64,000 nucleotides of DNA from Polyodon spathula (taxonomy: Eukaryota > Chordata > Actinopteri > Acipenseriformes > Polyodontidae). Both the position numbers and the translations under genes were made by a program. The stretch is from NCBI RefSeq assembly GCF_017654505.1, contig NC_054535.1:87187785-87251784 (forward strand), given 5' to 3'. The notes under the pieces are model-generated. The model had not been told where the DNA came from. It did not search any database and saw only the letters and a program-made list of their open reading frames with translations. Below are positions 1 through 11,336 of the stretch, in pieces (positions within the stretch are counted from its first letter, which is position 1; each line of letters starts with the position of its first letter).

Positions 1-960
1 TTCCAATCATATTTATATAAAAAAATTAATAAAAAGACTATAATAAAAGGTCTGTGTATATAAATAAGTCTTCAATCTGGACTTAAAAACAGACTCAAGA
101 ACTCCTAGCTTCTCTGACAAAAAAAAGGCAGAGCGTTCCATAATGTAGGAGCCTTATAAGAAAAGGCCCTTCCTCTCATACTATTAGTATTTACCCTTGG
201 AATAACAAAGAGCCCTGCATCCTGAGATCTAAGATTCCGCTTACGAGTGTATGGGGTCAACAGCTCTTGTAAATAACTGAGTACCAATCCATTATTTTAT
301 TAAAAATAAAATATTAAGATCAGTTCAAAACTGCACAGGACGCCAGTGTAAAGAGGCTAAGACAGGAGTAATATGTTCACCTTTTCTGGTTTTAGTTAGA
401 ATTCTTGCAGCAGCATTCTGAATAAACTGCAAGCGAGACACCAAATACTTTGGAATCCCTGAAAAAAGTACATTACAATAGTTGATTCTCTATGAAACAA
501 AGGCATGCATTAGCCTCCCAGCATCAGATACAGGAATAATAGATCTAAGTTTAGCTATATTTCTCAAATGATGAAAAGATGCTTTAGAGATTTTCCTAAT
601 ATGGGACTCAAATGACAGAACAGGATCAAAAACGACCCCCAAATTTCTTGCTTCAAGTTTTAGTTCTGAAGAAAGGCTGCTAAGATCTACTTAATAAATC
701 AACATTTTATAATTGGTGCCCATAAGCATGACCTCAATTTCATCAGAATTCAACATCAGAAAATTCTGTGACATCCAACACTTTATGTCTGCAAATCAAG
801 CAGCTAATAGCGCCCCAGTAGAGAGATTGTCTGGATTAAAAGATAAGTACAGCGGAGCATCATCTGCGTAACAATGGAAATTCACTCCATGACTGCGGAT
901 AATATCACCTAATGGCAGCATATATAATGAAAACAACACAGGACCTAAAATAGAACCCTA
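1..960 (-). pseudogene. L2-clade LINE fragment, reverse transcriptase and C-terminus
   Basis: Decayed non-LTR retrotransposon on the minus strand. Around 840-960 the minus strand reads [16 protein letters not shown] and then [12 protein letters not shown], the YADD catalytic core of reverse transcriptase in the L2 style. Downstream come WMSQNFLMLNSDEIEVML and the L2-like region that precedes the C-terminus. The 60-residue stretch at 105-287 carries LLTPYTRKRNLRSQDAGLF and AFSYKAPTLWNALP, which fits the typical L2 end. Stops interrupt the frame, for example near 690 and 810. The 5' part (endonuclease and fingers) is absent beyond about 960, and the 3' end may run off the window. It is related to the plus-strand copy at 4020-7478. 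Clade is from motif recognition, not alignment. Confidence 0.8.
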
Positions 961-2795
961 TTAATGACAAGTAAATATTTGAATAGTAATAAGCATTACT
1001 AATTGTAATTACAAGTTTAACAGCATGCCAATATATCATTTAAATGACAGTTCTACCAGCTAGTTTAGATCATTGGGCTTCACCAGTAAATAGCAATCGA
1101 CAAACTGCTGCTATGATTGACTGTGGCCACTGAAGTGCAAATGCTATGGGGAAGGATTCAGCCAACAAGCATCTAGAGAAGCCTACTATTAGATGCTAGA
1201 GTTTACGTTTAAGTAAACTGGGTTTAACATGAAAAAGTTGTTACAGCATCTCTTTGATCATGCAGCTGATCTTGATGTAGTTAAATTTTACATTTTAAAT
1301 TTAATTAAGACAATTCACACCAACTCAATAAATATAAAGTTATGCAGCCTATATAAAAACATGGGATATACTAGTTTGTTTATTTATTTGTTACTTATTT
1401 TGTTTTTTTAATATTTGACACAAGTAGTCTACACAGAACACATACTGCTTTCAAATGTTCTGCTGATACAATAACATAACTTCTGGTTAAACATTTTACA
1501 AGATAGATTTTATTTTCAACATTTTATTCCAGTAACAAATTTAAAAGGCAATTTTAAAATTGTCTCTGTTTTGTAATATAGTAGGTGGGAACCTTTGTTA
1601 CAAGGAGATGGGGTCTTCTAGGAAGATTATTCAGAGCGGGATTCTGTAAAGAGTTGAGTGTGTGGTACCTGATGTGTGATTATCAATCAAGTATTTTCAT
1701 TTAGAAGTAATACACAGTTTGTTGAAACCCCTCCAATCTACAACAGTCTCCAATAGAGTGCTTCCCTTAACTGCGTTTTAAAATAAAAATCTATACATTC
1801 TAAAATACTAGTTCAACTTACAGAAGCATCTTTGCCAAAAAGCATTTTCTTATATTGTAGTTGTGGTAGAGAACAAAAAAAAAAAAAAAAGTAATAAAAT
1901 AAGCTAATAAAATACATTATACAATGTAGCTTACACAACAGTGAAGCATACAGTCTGGGCTACGGTAGTTTTCGGTTGGTTCCAGTACTAGTACTGTAGT
2001 CTTTTATTAAAGTCCTTAAAATCTTCAGCCATTATACATGGCTATCGTATTTATGTTATTTCTCAGCATCCGAATGCAAAGGCTCACCTAGTTTGTTCCA
2101 TTTCAGCTCTCCTCACACAGAAATTAATATTTATGCACGGCCATGTTTTATTCATAAGTGACAACTTGGGAAACTATTATTTTGAAATAAGTCAAGGTAT
2201 TTGAATGTAAATTATACTCTCACCATTAGAAAAAATTTATGTTAAATAAAACATGTACACAATCACGTAACATCATGGCACCTAAACACAAATTTTTGAA
2301 CATACATGCCTAGATGTGACAAAAATTAAACAAGGCAAGTATATGTACACTCCATTTTATAGCAAAGTCAGCTCTCTCACAATGGCATTAAAGCTACATA
2401 TAATATAATCAAATTGCTTGGTTTATTGTAATCTACAGTACGACTGTTATGCTTGCTATAAAAATGGTCAATAAAACAGCCAATTTAAATCTTAATTATC
2501 CTTTAAAATCAAACAGTATAAGGAAATGTTTTCTGACTAAAATCTTTACCATCCTAGGTTATCATAAATCCCCTTCCTGTTGTGGGAGATTAAATATTGA
2601 AAAAGGAGACATCAGTAATGAATTACAGATTTTTTCATGGAATGTTTGCCCACCTCAAACCACTAGGTCAGCTGTTTTATGTTTAAGAACAAGAAATATA
2701 GAATGGAAGACATTACATGGCATAACCTTGAACTGTGGGTTTGCTTCACAGAGAGATTTAAGACAGACGGTGCAATACAGGCATACTGTTTCTTT
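961..2795. other. AT-rich spacer, no gene recognised
   Basis: Only short chance frames are present (60 to 116 codons), with no domain signature. There is a run of about 17 A at 1875-1891. No inverted-repeat element, RNA gene or exon with splice signals stood out. Confidence 0.5.
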
Positions 2796-2799
2796 TTAA

Positions 2800-3535
2800 C
2801 ACTAGAACTGCCAAAGCAGTCATTTCGACAGTTTTCACTTTTAAAATTTAAATTACTCTGCATCTGTTAAAGATCAGCAGTTTTCTGTTCTTGACGTTTC
2901 CTAAATACATATATTAAATACCCAGACGCTGACAAAATCACAAAAAAAATAAAATAATTATAAGCACTTCTGCCTAGAACCGCAAAAATCCTTCATTTTG
3001 ACTGCTTATTACAATACATGCTTTTATTGTTAATATAACCTACAGTACGTTATTTTTTATATGGGTATACAAGCCAATTTGTTATCTGTACCTCCACTGA
3101 GTTTACAGCAGTATGTATTTGAATAGAATATTGCTCTTAAAGTCTAGATATGTGTTATCCAAATCTCTATTGTAATCATATCAATTCCTTGGAGAACTTC
3201 CACCTGGCTGTCTATGTGAGCATATAGTCTGCTGTCTTATAATATTACTTTTACAATATTTTTTTAGAAATCTTGAGATTTTTGCATTTTGATTTGAGAG
3301 CAACTATAGATATATATGTACTAATTTTGTAAATAAAGCCTTTTGTGTTTATTTTTTCTTTTAAATATGGTGTTTCTACTATGCAAATGTTAGATATGAT
3401 GTTCATGAATACATCTTTTGAGTTATATCTGAAAGTTTTTCTTTCATTTTCATGTTGAAGCTGTTTAAAATGTACCCGTCAAAATGACTGCTGCTGGCAG
3501 TTGTAGGTAGTAGCATAAATCTAGCGGTTCTAGTG
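2800..3535. mobile_element. Non-autonomous piggyBac-type DNA element with TTAA duplications
   Basis: The left end reads CACTAGAACTGC (2800-2811) and the right end is its near-perfect inverse GCGGTTCTAGTG (3524-3535). Both are directly flanked by TTAA (2796-2799 and 3536-3539), the target duplication of the piggyBac superfamily. Subterminal sequence is inverted too: GCAGTCATTTCGACAG near 2815 faces GTCAAAATGACTGCTG near 3478. The interior is AT-rich with no transposase frame, so the 736-bp copy must have moved with enzyme from elsewhere. The intact TTAA pair supports a single clean insertion. Confidence 0.75.
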
Positions 3536-3558
3536 TTAAATGATATATATGACAGCTC

Positions 3559-3911
3559 ATGGCACCAGGCTGTCTGTCTGCACTGGGTACTATGTCACTA
3601 GTTATTTTTAAGAAATTCATTGTTACCCTAATACACATCACTGAAGAGACGCAAGACAGCAAAGAAGTGTTTGGAATTACTGCAAATTTTACCAAACAAG
3701 ATTCTAATGCAGCAAAGACGGAAAATGACGAACCTGGCTCTGAAGCATGACACCAAAATGATCCCTGGTCAATGCCCTTGGAGGAATTACAGGCTTTCTT
3801 TGCACTAGTGTATGCCTGTGGAGCATTTGGTACAGAAGCCTGGATTACTGTTGATAGCTGTGCCAAATGCCCAAAGGTAGTCTGCAGTGGGGATGGAATC
3901 GAAAGAGGCAT
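3559..3911 (+). pseudogene. piggyBac transposase-like fragment
   Basis: Reading across one stop at about 3748, the plus strand gives NDPW, then MPLEELQAFFALVYACGAFG. This resembles the conserved piggyBac transposase stretch in which a hydrophobic helix and a LLYxRGAY-like motif precede the catalytic core. The region before it (63 codons from 3559) would be the weakly conserved N-terminal part. None of the catalytic aspartates is reached. It lies 20 bp beyond the TTAA-flanked element at 2800-3535, which may be coincidence or may mark a once larger element. The match rests on a short motif. Confidence 0.4.
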
Positions 3912-4417
3912 GTAAAATAGAGGTTAAAGTATCCTACCCGCTACCCGCTGAGTAAACACAGAGGTGTGTGCTACAGTAACCTTCGTTAAATTCCTATTAC
4001 CCCTGCTCAATCACATCATCTTGATTGGACTAATTTATACCTAGGTTTATTTAATATCAGTTCTCTGTCTAATAAGGTTCTGTTTAATAGTGATTATATT
4101 CAGGATTACAACATTCTTTTTGTCTCTTTTTATCTCAAACATGGCTTGGACCGAATGACAATGTTTCCCTGATTTGAGGCTTCTCCACCTAATCATTCTT
4201 TTTTTTCCAGAAAGCTGCTCTACTGGGCAGGGAGGTGGACTTGCTACTGTTTTCTGTAGTGAACTTAGAATCAAACAGGAAATTGTTGAAGGTTATTCAT
4301 CTTTTGAAGTTTTAACCTTGACATTAAACTGTCTATTACCTGTTCATATTCTAATTATTTATCGACCACCTAAGTCAAACCTGCTATTTCTGACTGAATT
4401 TTGGGATCTGCTATCTA

Positions 4418-5446
4418 CAGTGCCTATAGAAAGTCTACGCCCCCTTGAACTTTTTTCACATTTTGTTGTGTCATAACTCAGAGTTTCATGCATTTAAATG
4501 AGGATTTGTTTCCGCTTATCTACACACCATACTCCAAAATGTTAAAGGGAAAAAAGTTTTTATTGAGGAAAACAAAAAAATTTAAAAATTTAAAATAAAA
4601 CTGAAAGATCATAATTAGATAAGTCTCCACCCCCCTAAGTTAATACTTGGTGGATGCACCTTTGGCAGCAATTACAGCTGTGAGTCTGTTGGGATAGGTC
4701 TCTACCAACTTTGCACACCTAGATTTGGCAGTATTTGACCATTCTTCTTTACAAAACTTTTCAAGCTCTGTCAAGTTCCTTAGGGAATGGTAATGGACAG
4801 CAATCTTCAAGTCATGCCATATATTTTTGATTGGATTGAGGTCGGGGCTCTGACTGGGCCACTCAAGGACATTTATCTTTTTGTTCCTTAGCCACTCCAA
4901 TGTAGCTTTGGCTGTGTGCTTTGGGTCATTGTCATGCTGAAAGGTGAACTTCCATCCCAGTTTCAGCTTTCTTGTAGAGGTCAGCAGATTATCCTTAAGG
5001 ACTTCTCTGTACTTTGCTCCATTCATTTTCCCTTCTATCCTGACAAGTGCCCCAGTCCCTGCCGATGAGAAACATCCCCATAACATGATGCTGCCACCAC
5101 CATGCTTCACAGTAGGGATGGTGTTCTTTGGGTGATGCTCTGTGTTGGGTTTTAACACAGGTGGAGGCCACTTAACTTGGTGTGTGATTTTGAAGGTGAT
5201 TAGTTACACCTGAGCTAATTTAGGATTGCTATTACAAGGGGGTGGACACTTATCCAATCAAGCTATTTCAGTTTTATTTTTACTTAATTTTCTACAAATT
5301 TCTACAATATTTTTTTCACTTGGAAGTTGTGGGGTAGGATGTGTAGATAAATGAAAAAAAACTATTTGAATGCATTTTAATTACAGGCTATAAAGCAACA
5401 ATAGGTGAACATTTTGAAAGGGGGTGTAGACTTTCTATAGGAACTG
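4418..5446 (-). mobile_element. Tc1-like transposon, internally deleted, nested in the L2 LINE
   Basis: Termini are inverted: CAGTGCCTATAGAAAGTCTA at 4418 and TAGACTTTCTATAGGAACTG ending at 5446. TA duplications lie at 4416-4417 and 5447-5448. Joining the flanks at the TA restores the L2 endonuclease reading region, so the insertion postdates the LINE. At 1029 bp it is shorter than a full Tc1 (about 1.4 to 1.6 kb); the part coding for the DNA-binding domains and first catalytic aspartate is missing. Confidence 0.95.
4640..5158 (-). pseudogene. Tc1 transposase, C-terminal half only
   Basis: The 172-codon frame covers the second half of a DD34E transposase. Visible are [36 protein letters not shown] with the second catalytic Asp, and [19 protein letters not shown]. 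In the family the last motif is NPIEN; here the third catalytic acid is replaced by Lys (PIKN). The first Asp and the paired helix-turn-helix N-terminus were removed by the internal deletion. It ends in the usual [15 protein letters not shown]. It cannot be an active enzyme. Confidence 0.92.
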
Positions 5447-7478
5447 TATATTAACAGTCAAATTGATAGGATTCTTTTATTGGGTGATTTTAACCTTCAT
5501 GTTGACATTGATTCTGATTCTAAAATTTTGAGGCTACTGGATTCCTTAGATTAAATCCTGCATGTCAAAGGTCCTACATATAATAGTGGCCATACTTTAG
5601 ATCTGGTACTTTCTCATGGTTTAGCTGTTAAGAACGTCATAACCCTAGATCTTACTATTTCTGATTATCTTGCCATTCTTTTTGAGGTGACTCTGCCAGT
5701 ATCTACCGTACATTTAAATCCTGGGTAATTAATTATTCAACTGATGTTAAGCTTTTTGATGCCTTGTACTCATTACCACTGTCGTGAGTCCTTATCGGTA
5801 GATGAGCTGGTTAATACCTACAACACCACCTTGACTGGTATCTTAGATACTGTAGTGCCAATTAAAACTTGAAGAGTGTCTTTTAAAAAAAACTCACTGT
5901 GGTTTAATGATACAACTTGTAAAATGAAATATGAGGGTCATAAAATAGAAGGGAGCTGGTGGGAATCTTAATTGCACGTTCATTACATGGCATGGAAGGG
6001 CCACCTGGTTAAATATAGGAAGGCTCTGGCATTGGCTAGATCATCATCTTATTCTAATTTAATTTAAACAAATACAAATAACCCAATACTTCATTTTGCT
6101 ACCCAGTTAAATGAATGAGTCATTCCCCTAATAGTCCTGCTCTTGACATTGGCTCCTCTCACATCTGCAATGACTTCTTACATTTCTTTAAAAATAAAAT
6201 ACTAGACAGAAATGAGATGCCACAGATTACCTTACAGGAACTGACACAGCTAGTTCGACATATGAGAGCTACATGCTCTCTTGATCCTGTTCCTACAAAA
6301 CTATTAAAATATGTTCTTGGTGTTATTAATACCCACATTTTAAATGGTTCACTTTATGGTCAGCACTTAAGGTAGCTGTGGTAAGGCCTATGCTTAAGAA
6401 ACCCAATTTTGACCCCAAAGTCCTCAATAACCATGGGCCAATCTCCAACCTATCATTCTTAGATAAGGTTATAGGGAGAGTTGTTGCAATTCAATTACAA
6501 ACATTTCTAATTCTTAATGGTATATTCAAGAAGTTTCAGTCTGGTTTTCATGCTGCCCATAGCACCGAAACTGCCCTTGTCATGTTGTGAACGATCTTGA
6601 TCTGCTGATAAGCTTTGATTCAGGCTAACCATCAATTTTAATTCTTTTAGACCTAAGTGCTGCCTTTGATACTGTAGAACATTCCATCCTACTGAATCAT
6701 TTTGAAAGCACAGTAGTACTGTCTGGCCTTGTCCTATCCTGGTTCAAATCTTGTCTTTCTGAGGTATCAGTTCATCTCTATTGGGTAGGTAAAATCAGAA
6801 GTTGTCTGTGGTACTCCACAGGGCTCCTACTCCTACTCTTGCTGTTTTTATTATATATGCTACCGTTAGGGGACATTATGCTGATGATACCCAGCTATAT
6901 TTGTCCCTAAAGCCAGGAATTTCTTCTGCCTGGGTGTTATTAGCTACTTGCCTTACAGACATCAAGCATTGGATGTCTCAGAATGTCCTAATTCAGATTA
7001 AATTGAGATAAAACAGAGGTTATGCTAGTGGGCTCACAGAACTAACTAAAAGGAAATGTGGGATTACATGAGCTCGACCCTTGCAGTTTCTCATCAAAAC
7101 TTAAGAGTTTGGGGGTCATCTTTAATCCTGATCTATCATTTGAGGCTTATATTAGGGAAGTCACTAAAGTATCTTTTTACCATTTTAGAAATATAGTCAA
7201 ACTTAGACCAATTATTTCCGTATCTGATGCCGAGACTAATGCATGCCTTTGTTTTATCTAGAATTGATTATTGTAATGTACTTTTTTCTGGTGTCCTAAA
7301 ACTGTGGTATCCCCCTTGCAGGTGTTCATAACGCCATTAGAATTCTGACTAAAACCAGGAAAAGTGAACATATTACCCCTGTTTTGGCCTCTTTACACTG
7401 GCTCCCTGTGTAGTATAGAATTGATTTAAAGATTTTGCTGTTAACTTACAAGGCCCTGAATGGATGAGCACCTAATTA

Positions 7479-8867
7479 CAGTGGCTTGCGAAAGTATTGA
7501 CCCCCCTTGACATTTTTCCTATTTTGTTGCCTTACAACCTGGAATTAAAATGGATATTTTGGTGGTTTGTATCATTTGATTTACACAACATGCCTACCAC
7601 GTTGAAGATGCAAAATATTTTTTATTGTGAAACAAACACGAAATAAGACAAAAAAACAGAAAACTTGAGCGTGCATAAGTATTCTCCCCCCCCCAAAGTC
7701 AATACTTTGTAGAGCCACCTTTTGAAGCTATTACAGCTGCAAGTCTCTTGGGGTATGTATCTATAAACTTGGCACATCTAGCCACTGGGATTTTTGCCCA
7801 TTCTTCAAGGCAAAACTGCTCCAGCTCCTTCAAGTTGGATGGGTTCCGCTGGTGTACAGCAATCTTTAAGTCATACCACAGATTCTCAATTGGATTGAGG
7901 TCTGGGCTTTGACTAGGCCATTCCAAGACATTTAAATGTTTCCCCTTTTTTTTTCCTTGATGGCCAAAAAGCTCAATTTTAGTCTCATCTGACCAGAGTA
8001 CCTTCTTCCATATGTTTGGGGAGTCTCCCACATGCCTTTTGGCGAACACCAAACATGTTTGCTTATTTTTTTCTTTAAGCAATGGCTTTTTTCTGGCCAC
8101 TCTTCCGTAAAGCCCAGCTCTGTGGAGTGTACGGCTTAAAGTGGTCCTATGGACAGATACTCCAATCTCCGCTGTGGAACTTTGCAGCTCCTTCAGGGTT
8201 ATCTTTGGTCTCTTTGTTGCCTCTCTGATTAATGCCCTCCTTGTCTGGTCTGTGAGTTTTGGTGGGCGGCCCTCTCTTGCCAGGTTTGTTGTGGTGCCAT
8301 ATTCTTTCCATTTTTTAATAATGGCTTTAATGGTGCTCCGTGGGATGTTCAAAGTTTCAGATATTTTTTTATAACCCAACCCTGATCTGTACTTCTCCAC
8401 AACTTTGTCCCTAACCTGTTTGGAGAGCTTCTTGGTCTTCATGGTGCCACTTGCTTGGTGGTGCCCCTTGCTTAGTTGTGTTGCAGACTCTGGGGCCTTT
8501 CAGAACAGGTGGATATATACTGAGATCATGTGTCATATTATGTGTCATATTATGTGACACTTAGATTGCACACAGGTGGACTTTATTTAATTAATTAAGT
8601 GACTTCAGAAGGTAATTGGTTGCACCAGATCTTATTTAGAGGCTTAATAGCAAAGGGGGTGAATACATATGCACGCACCACTTTTCCGTTATTTTTTTAT
8701 TTTTATTTTTTTAAACAAGTTATTTTTTTCATTTCAATTCACCAATTTGGACAATTTTGTGTATGTCCATTACATGAAATCCAAATAAAAATCCATTTTA
8801 ATTCCAGGTTGTAAGGCAACAAAATAGGAAAAATGCCAAGGGGGGTCAATACTTTCGCAAGCCACTG
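7479..8867 (-). mobile_element. Tc1-like transposon of a second family
   Basis: Inverted ends CAGTGGCTTGCGAAAGTATT (7479) and AATACTTTCGCAAGCCACTG (ending 8867), with TA at 7477-7478 and 8868-8869. The element is 1389 bp and its ends are identical over the first 20 bases or more, which suggests it is younger than the surrounding L2. It sits exactly where recognisable L2 stops and Harbinger-like sequence begins. Confidence 0.95.
7699..8442 (-). CDS. Tc1 transposase with in-frame loss of the catalytic middle
   Basis: A single open frame of 247 codons starts at a good ATG (MKTKKLSKQVRDKVVEKYRS) and ends in ASKGGSTKY, so both natural ends are present. Residues 1-60 form the first helix-turn-helix, GRPPKL near residue 60 is the GRPR-type linker, and 65-115 is the second helix-turn-helix (LKELQSSTAEIGVSVHRTTL). 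The first catalytic Asp is in VLWSDETKIELFGHQ near 150. The frame then jumps to [21 protein letters not shown], keeping the third catalytic Glu. About 90 residues with the second Asp are missing compared with a usual length of about 340, without a frame change. It could bind its terminal repeats but not cut. Expression is unknown. Confidence 0.85.
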   Translation of the reverse strand: MKTKKLSKQVRDKVVEKYRSGLGYKKISETLNIPRSTIKAIIKKWKEYGTTTNLAREGRPPKLTDQTRRALIREATKRPKITLKELQSSTAEIGVSVHRTTLSRTLHRAGLYGRVARKKPLLKEKNKQTCLVFAKRHVGDSPNIWKKVLWSDETKIELFGHQGKKKGKHLNVLEWPSQSPDLNPIENLWYDLKIAVHQRNPSNLKELEQFCLEEWAKIPVARCAKFIDTYPKRLAAVIASKGGSTKY

Positions 8868-9185
8868 TAGGTGTAGCTGCTGTAGCATTGCAGGAAAACA
8901 GATATATTTACCTGCTTTCTTAACTAAGGCATCAGTTACCTCGGTCACTATTTTGGAGATGGAAGACTGACATGCAACAGATATCCGCAATCAGCCTCTG
9001 AAAACCTCCTGAGGCAAAACATCTTAGAGCAGAAGTAAGCTTTGCTGCCACAGGAACCACGTAGCTCCGTCTCATGGGGCTCTCTAAATCTGATGCTAAC
9101 TCTTCACACAAATCTGAAATGGCTTGCTTACTGAGACGAAAACGACTGACGATTTTGTCTTCTGGTAAGCTCAGAAATGTCAGCC
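8868..9185 (-). pseudogene. PIF/Harbinger transposase (HARBI1-like) N-terminal relic
   Basis: On the minus strand the sequence reads FRLSKQAISDLCEELASDLE, RRSYVVPVAAKLTSALRCFA, SGGFQRLIADICCMS and, after a frameshift near 8985, QSSISKIVTEVTDALVKKAG with YICFPAML. This is the order seen in HARBI1-family transposases (helix-turn-helix region, then ALRFLASGxFQxxxGD, then SQxSVSRxxxxVxxA). The DDE catalytic part is absent, because the sequence stops at the Tc1 end at 8868. Confidence 0.75.
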
Positions 9186-9189
9186 GGTG

Positions 9190-10730
9190 ATGGTAGATCC
9201 TTTCACTCTATGCCCTCGTTCTTCTACTTCTACCCTAAACCATTCACTGTGTGCCCTCGTTCTTCTAGCTGTGCTTTGTGCATTTTGCATGTCAACCACT
9301 TCTAGTAATACATCCAGCCTTATGCCTTTAAACTTGGGGGAGTAACTTTTGATGTCTAAACTGCTAATTATAGACGTGTGCATACATTTAAAATGACACA
9401 TGGAAATGTTAATGAGGTCTAAATTTCACCTGCATACATTAAACAAATAGAAGCCAACAGATGCCTGAGTGCACGAGTTGCAAATATTAGATGCTTTAGA
9501 AAATCACTCTTACACTAGACTCCAGTCCAAATGTCTAAAAACCTGAGTTACACCCATCTAAAGCCCTTAGTCGCCTTTGAAAATGTACTCCTATGTGTCT
9601 AAAATTAAGACATGATGAAAATGTATATCTGTACAGTATGTATATACTCTTTTTGCATTTACCAAACCGAATACGTACCCAAATGATCACAGGTTATTTT
9701 ATTTGGACTACGTACGGCCCACTTCTCAGATATGGCAATGGAATAAATGTGTATCTCTACTTATCCACCAGTATTTTTGTATTCAGGATTTACTTTCTCC
9801 AGAATGGACCACAAACATACTGCAATGTATTTTTAAATCCCTGGCTTTTTGGTTTCAATTTATATTACTTATTGTAATAAATAACATCGTTTAGATGATC
9901 TATCTGCCAAACAATGATCTGGGAAATTCAATTTAGTTCATTCCATTCGGTTTAAAGCTGGTCGCCAGACGCTAACTTTTTTTTTTTTTTGCATGTTACA
10001 GAAAGGGCTGTTTCTATATGATGTTTCAGTAATCAGGCCGGTTCACCAGCATTTCTACAGAGCTGTGGTGTTCAAAATGGCACAAATCACTAATCTTTGA
10101 CCTCGGCTTGAACCTTGACTGATGCGATGAACCCTGCTTCTGCTTGATAATTCCTTTCCTACATGCACTGAACATGTTACTACTGAAAAATTGACAATTT
10201 CCAGGAACAGAAAACAGGCAATACTACAAACAAGAATAGGCACAAAAAGCGTAAGACACTTTTATCCAGTGTTCTTTCAAATGAAGCCTTTTAGATAAAT
10301 AAATACATAAACAAACATTTGTGATTATTACTAAAAAAAATAGAAAATTATATATTTGTTTTATATTTCTTGACTACGTAGCCTTGATTATGAATGTTAT
10401 TAACACGAATGATGCATTGCGTGGTCTCCCAGGGAACCCCTTTAAAGCTAATGCTGGCTGCCTACTCTGACCATAATGCACACTTATTTCTAACTGTGTA
10501 GTTCAATGGAATTTTGACTAGTCCTGTTTCAAAATTATAGCATACCCTTGCTTTGCATCAAGTTTACAAAAAACTAAGAAAAAAAGCTGTAGTTTTTTTA
10601 TTTTTTTATAGCGTGTAATTTAGAATAAGACGACAATGTAATATATAAAAAATATGTTATTAAAATACGTTCTTTCGAACTAGATAGAGTATTTTTTTTT
10701 TCAAATTCTAGCATCACATAATATCAGATA
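9190..10730. other. No gene recognised
   Basis: AT-rich sequence with short chance frames only. A local duplicated phrase (CCCTCGTTCTTCTA at about 9210 and 9257) is the only internal repeat noticed. A poly-T run lies at 9979-9990. Confidence 0.45.
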
Positions 10731-10732
10731 TG

Positions 10733-10841
10733 TACTGTATTCCTTAAAATTTAAGACAATCTTTTTTAACCATGTTTTATTTTTTCCTCAAATTGAGGGT
10801 GGGAAATTTGGGCTGCATCTTAAATTCGAAGGAATACGGTA
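10733..10841. mobile_element. 109-bp MITE-like inverted-repeat element
   Basis: The left arm begins TACTGTATTCCTT and the right arm ends AAGGAATACGGTA. Over the 23 terminal bases the arms are inverted matches at 20 positions. The interior holds the palindrome CTCAAATTGAG and GGGCTGCATCTTAAATTCG. A second partial copy lies at 53949-54015. No coding capacity; superfamily not recognised. Confidence 0.6.
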
Positions 10842-11314
10842 TGTTGATGGATTATGATTGTGCAGAAAGACAACACATCAATTCAGCACTTTGATTAGAC
10901 TAACTCAAGGGTTCAGTGGGCTTTGAACACTTGTTTTTATTTGAACAATGAAAGAAAGAACCAAAAAAAGAAACCTAAATGCAGTTGCCATGTCTTCTTG
11001 AAAAGACCAACATAACATCATTTAAAAAGTAATTAAAAGGATCTGGAAAATATCAGTAGTTTGTCTTGCTGATAGTCTTGGATTCAATACAGGTCTGAAT
11101 AGGTGGGGAGACAGCAGGCTTTTTTTTATAACAGTTAAAAGTTGGTGTAACACATCCCAGACTCGCTAAAATCCACACAGTGCAGTTACTGCCAAAACAA
11201 TGAAAGACATTAAAGCATGATGAATTAAGAAAAATGGCAGACTTTTTTTTTTGGTAGACCAGTGTACTGCATAACATATCAAATGTTGAATTGGCTTTAT
11301 AGAAATGATAGGTA
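10842..11314. other. No gene recognised
   Basis: Non-repetitive AT-rich sequence leading into the Tx1 array. The 107-codon minus frame at 11053-11376 has no recognisable domain and is probably chance. Confidence 0.4.
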
Positions 11315-11336
11315 CAAATTAAAGTAGTAGTCCTAT

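Larger units (their letters stand above)
4020..7478 (+). pseudogene. L2-clade LINE, endonuclease plus reverse transcriptase, split by Tc1
   Basis: A decayed L2-type ORF2 reads left to right. Before the Tc1 insertion, 4040-4415 carries the start of an apurinic-type endonuclease (NISSLSNKV, GQGGGLATVF, LIIYRPPKSN). After it, from 5449, the endonuclease continues with LLLGDFNLHVD, GHTLDLVLSHGL and SDYLAIL, where the usual SDH catalytic motif has Y for H. Reverse transcriptase follows: VVRPMLKKPNFDP, GPISNLSFLDKVIGRVV, FQSGFHAAHSTETALV, ILLDLSAAFDTVEHSILL and HYADDTQLYLS near 6880. Many stops and frameshifts break it. It ends at the second Tc1 (7479), and L2 sequence does not resume beyond, so the 3' end is lost. 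Confidence 0.85.
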
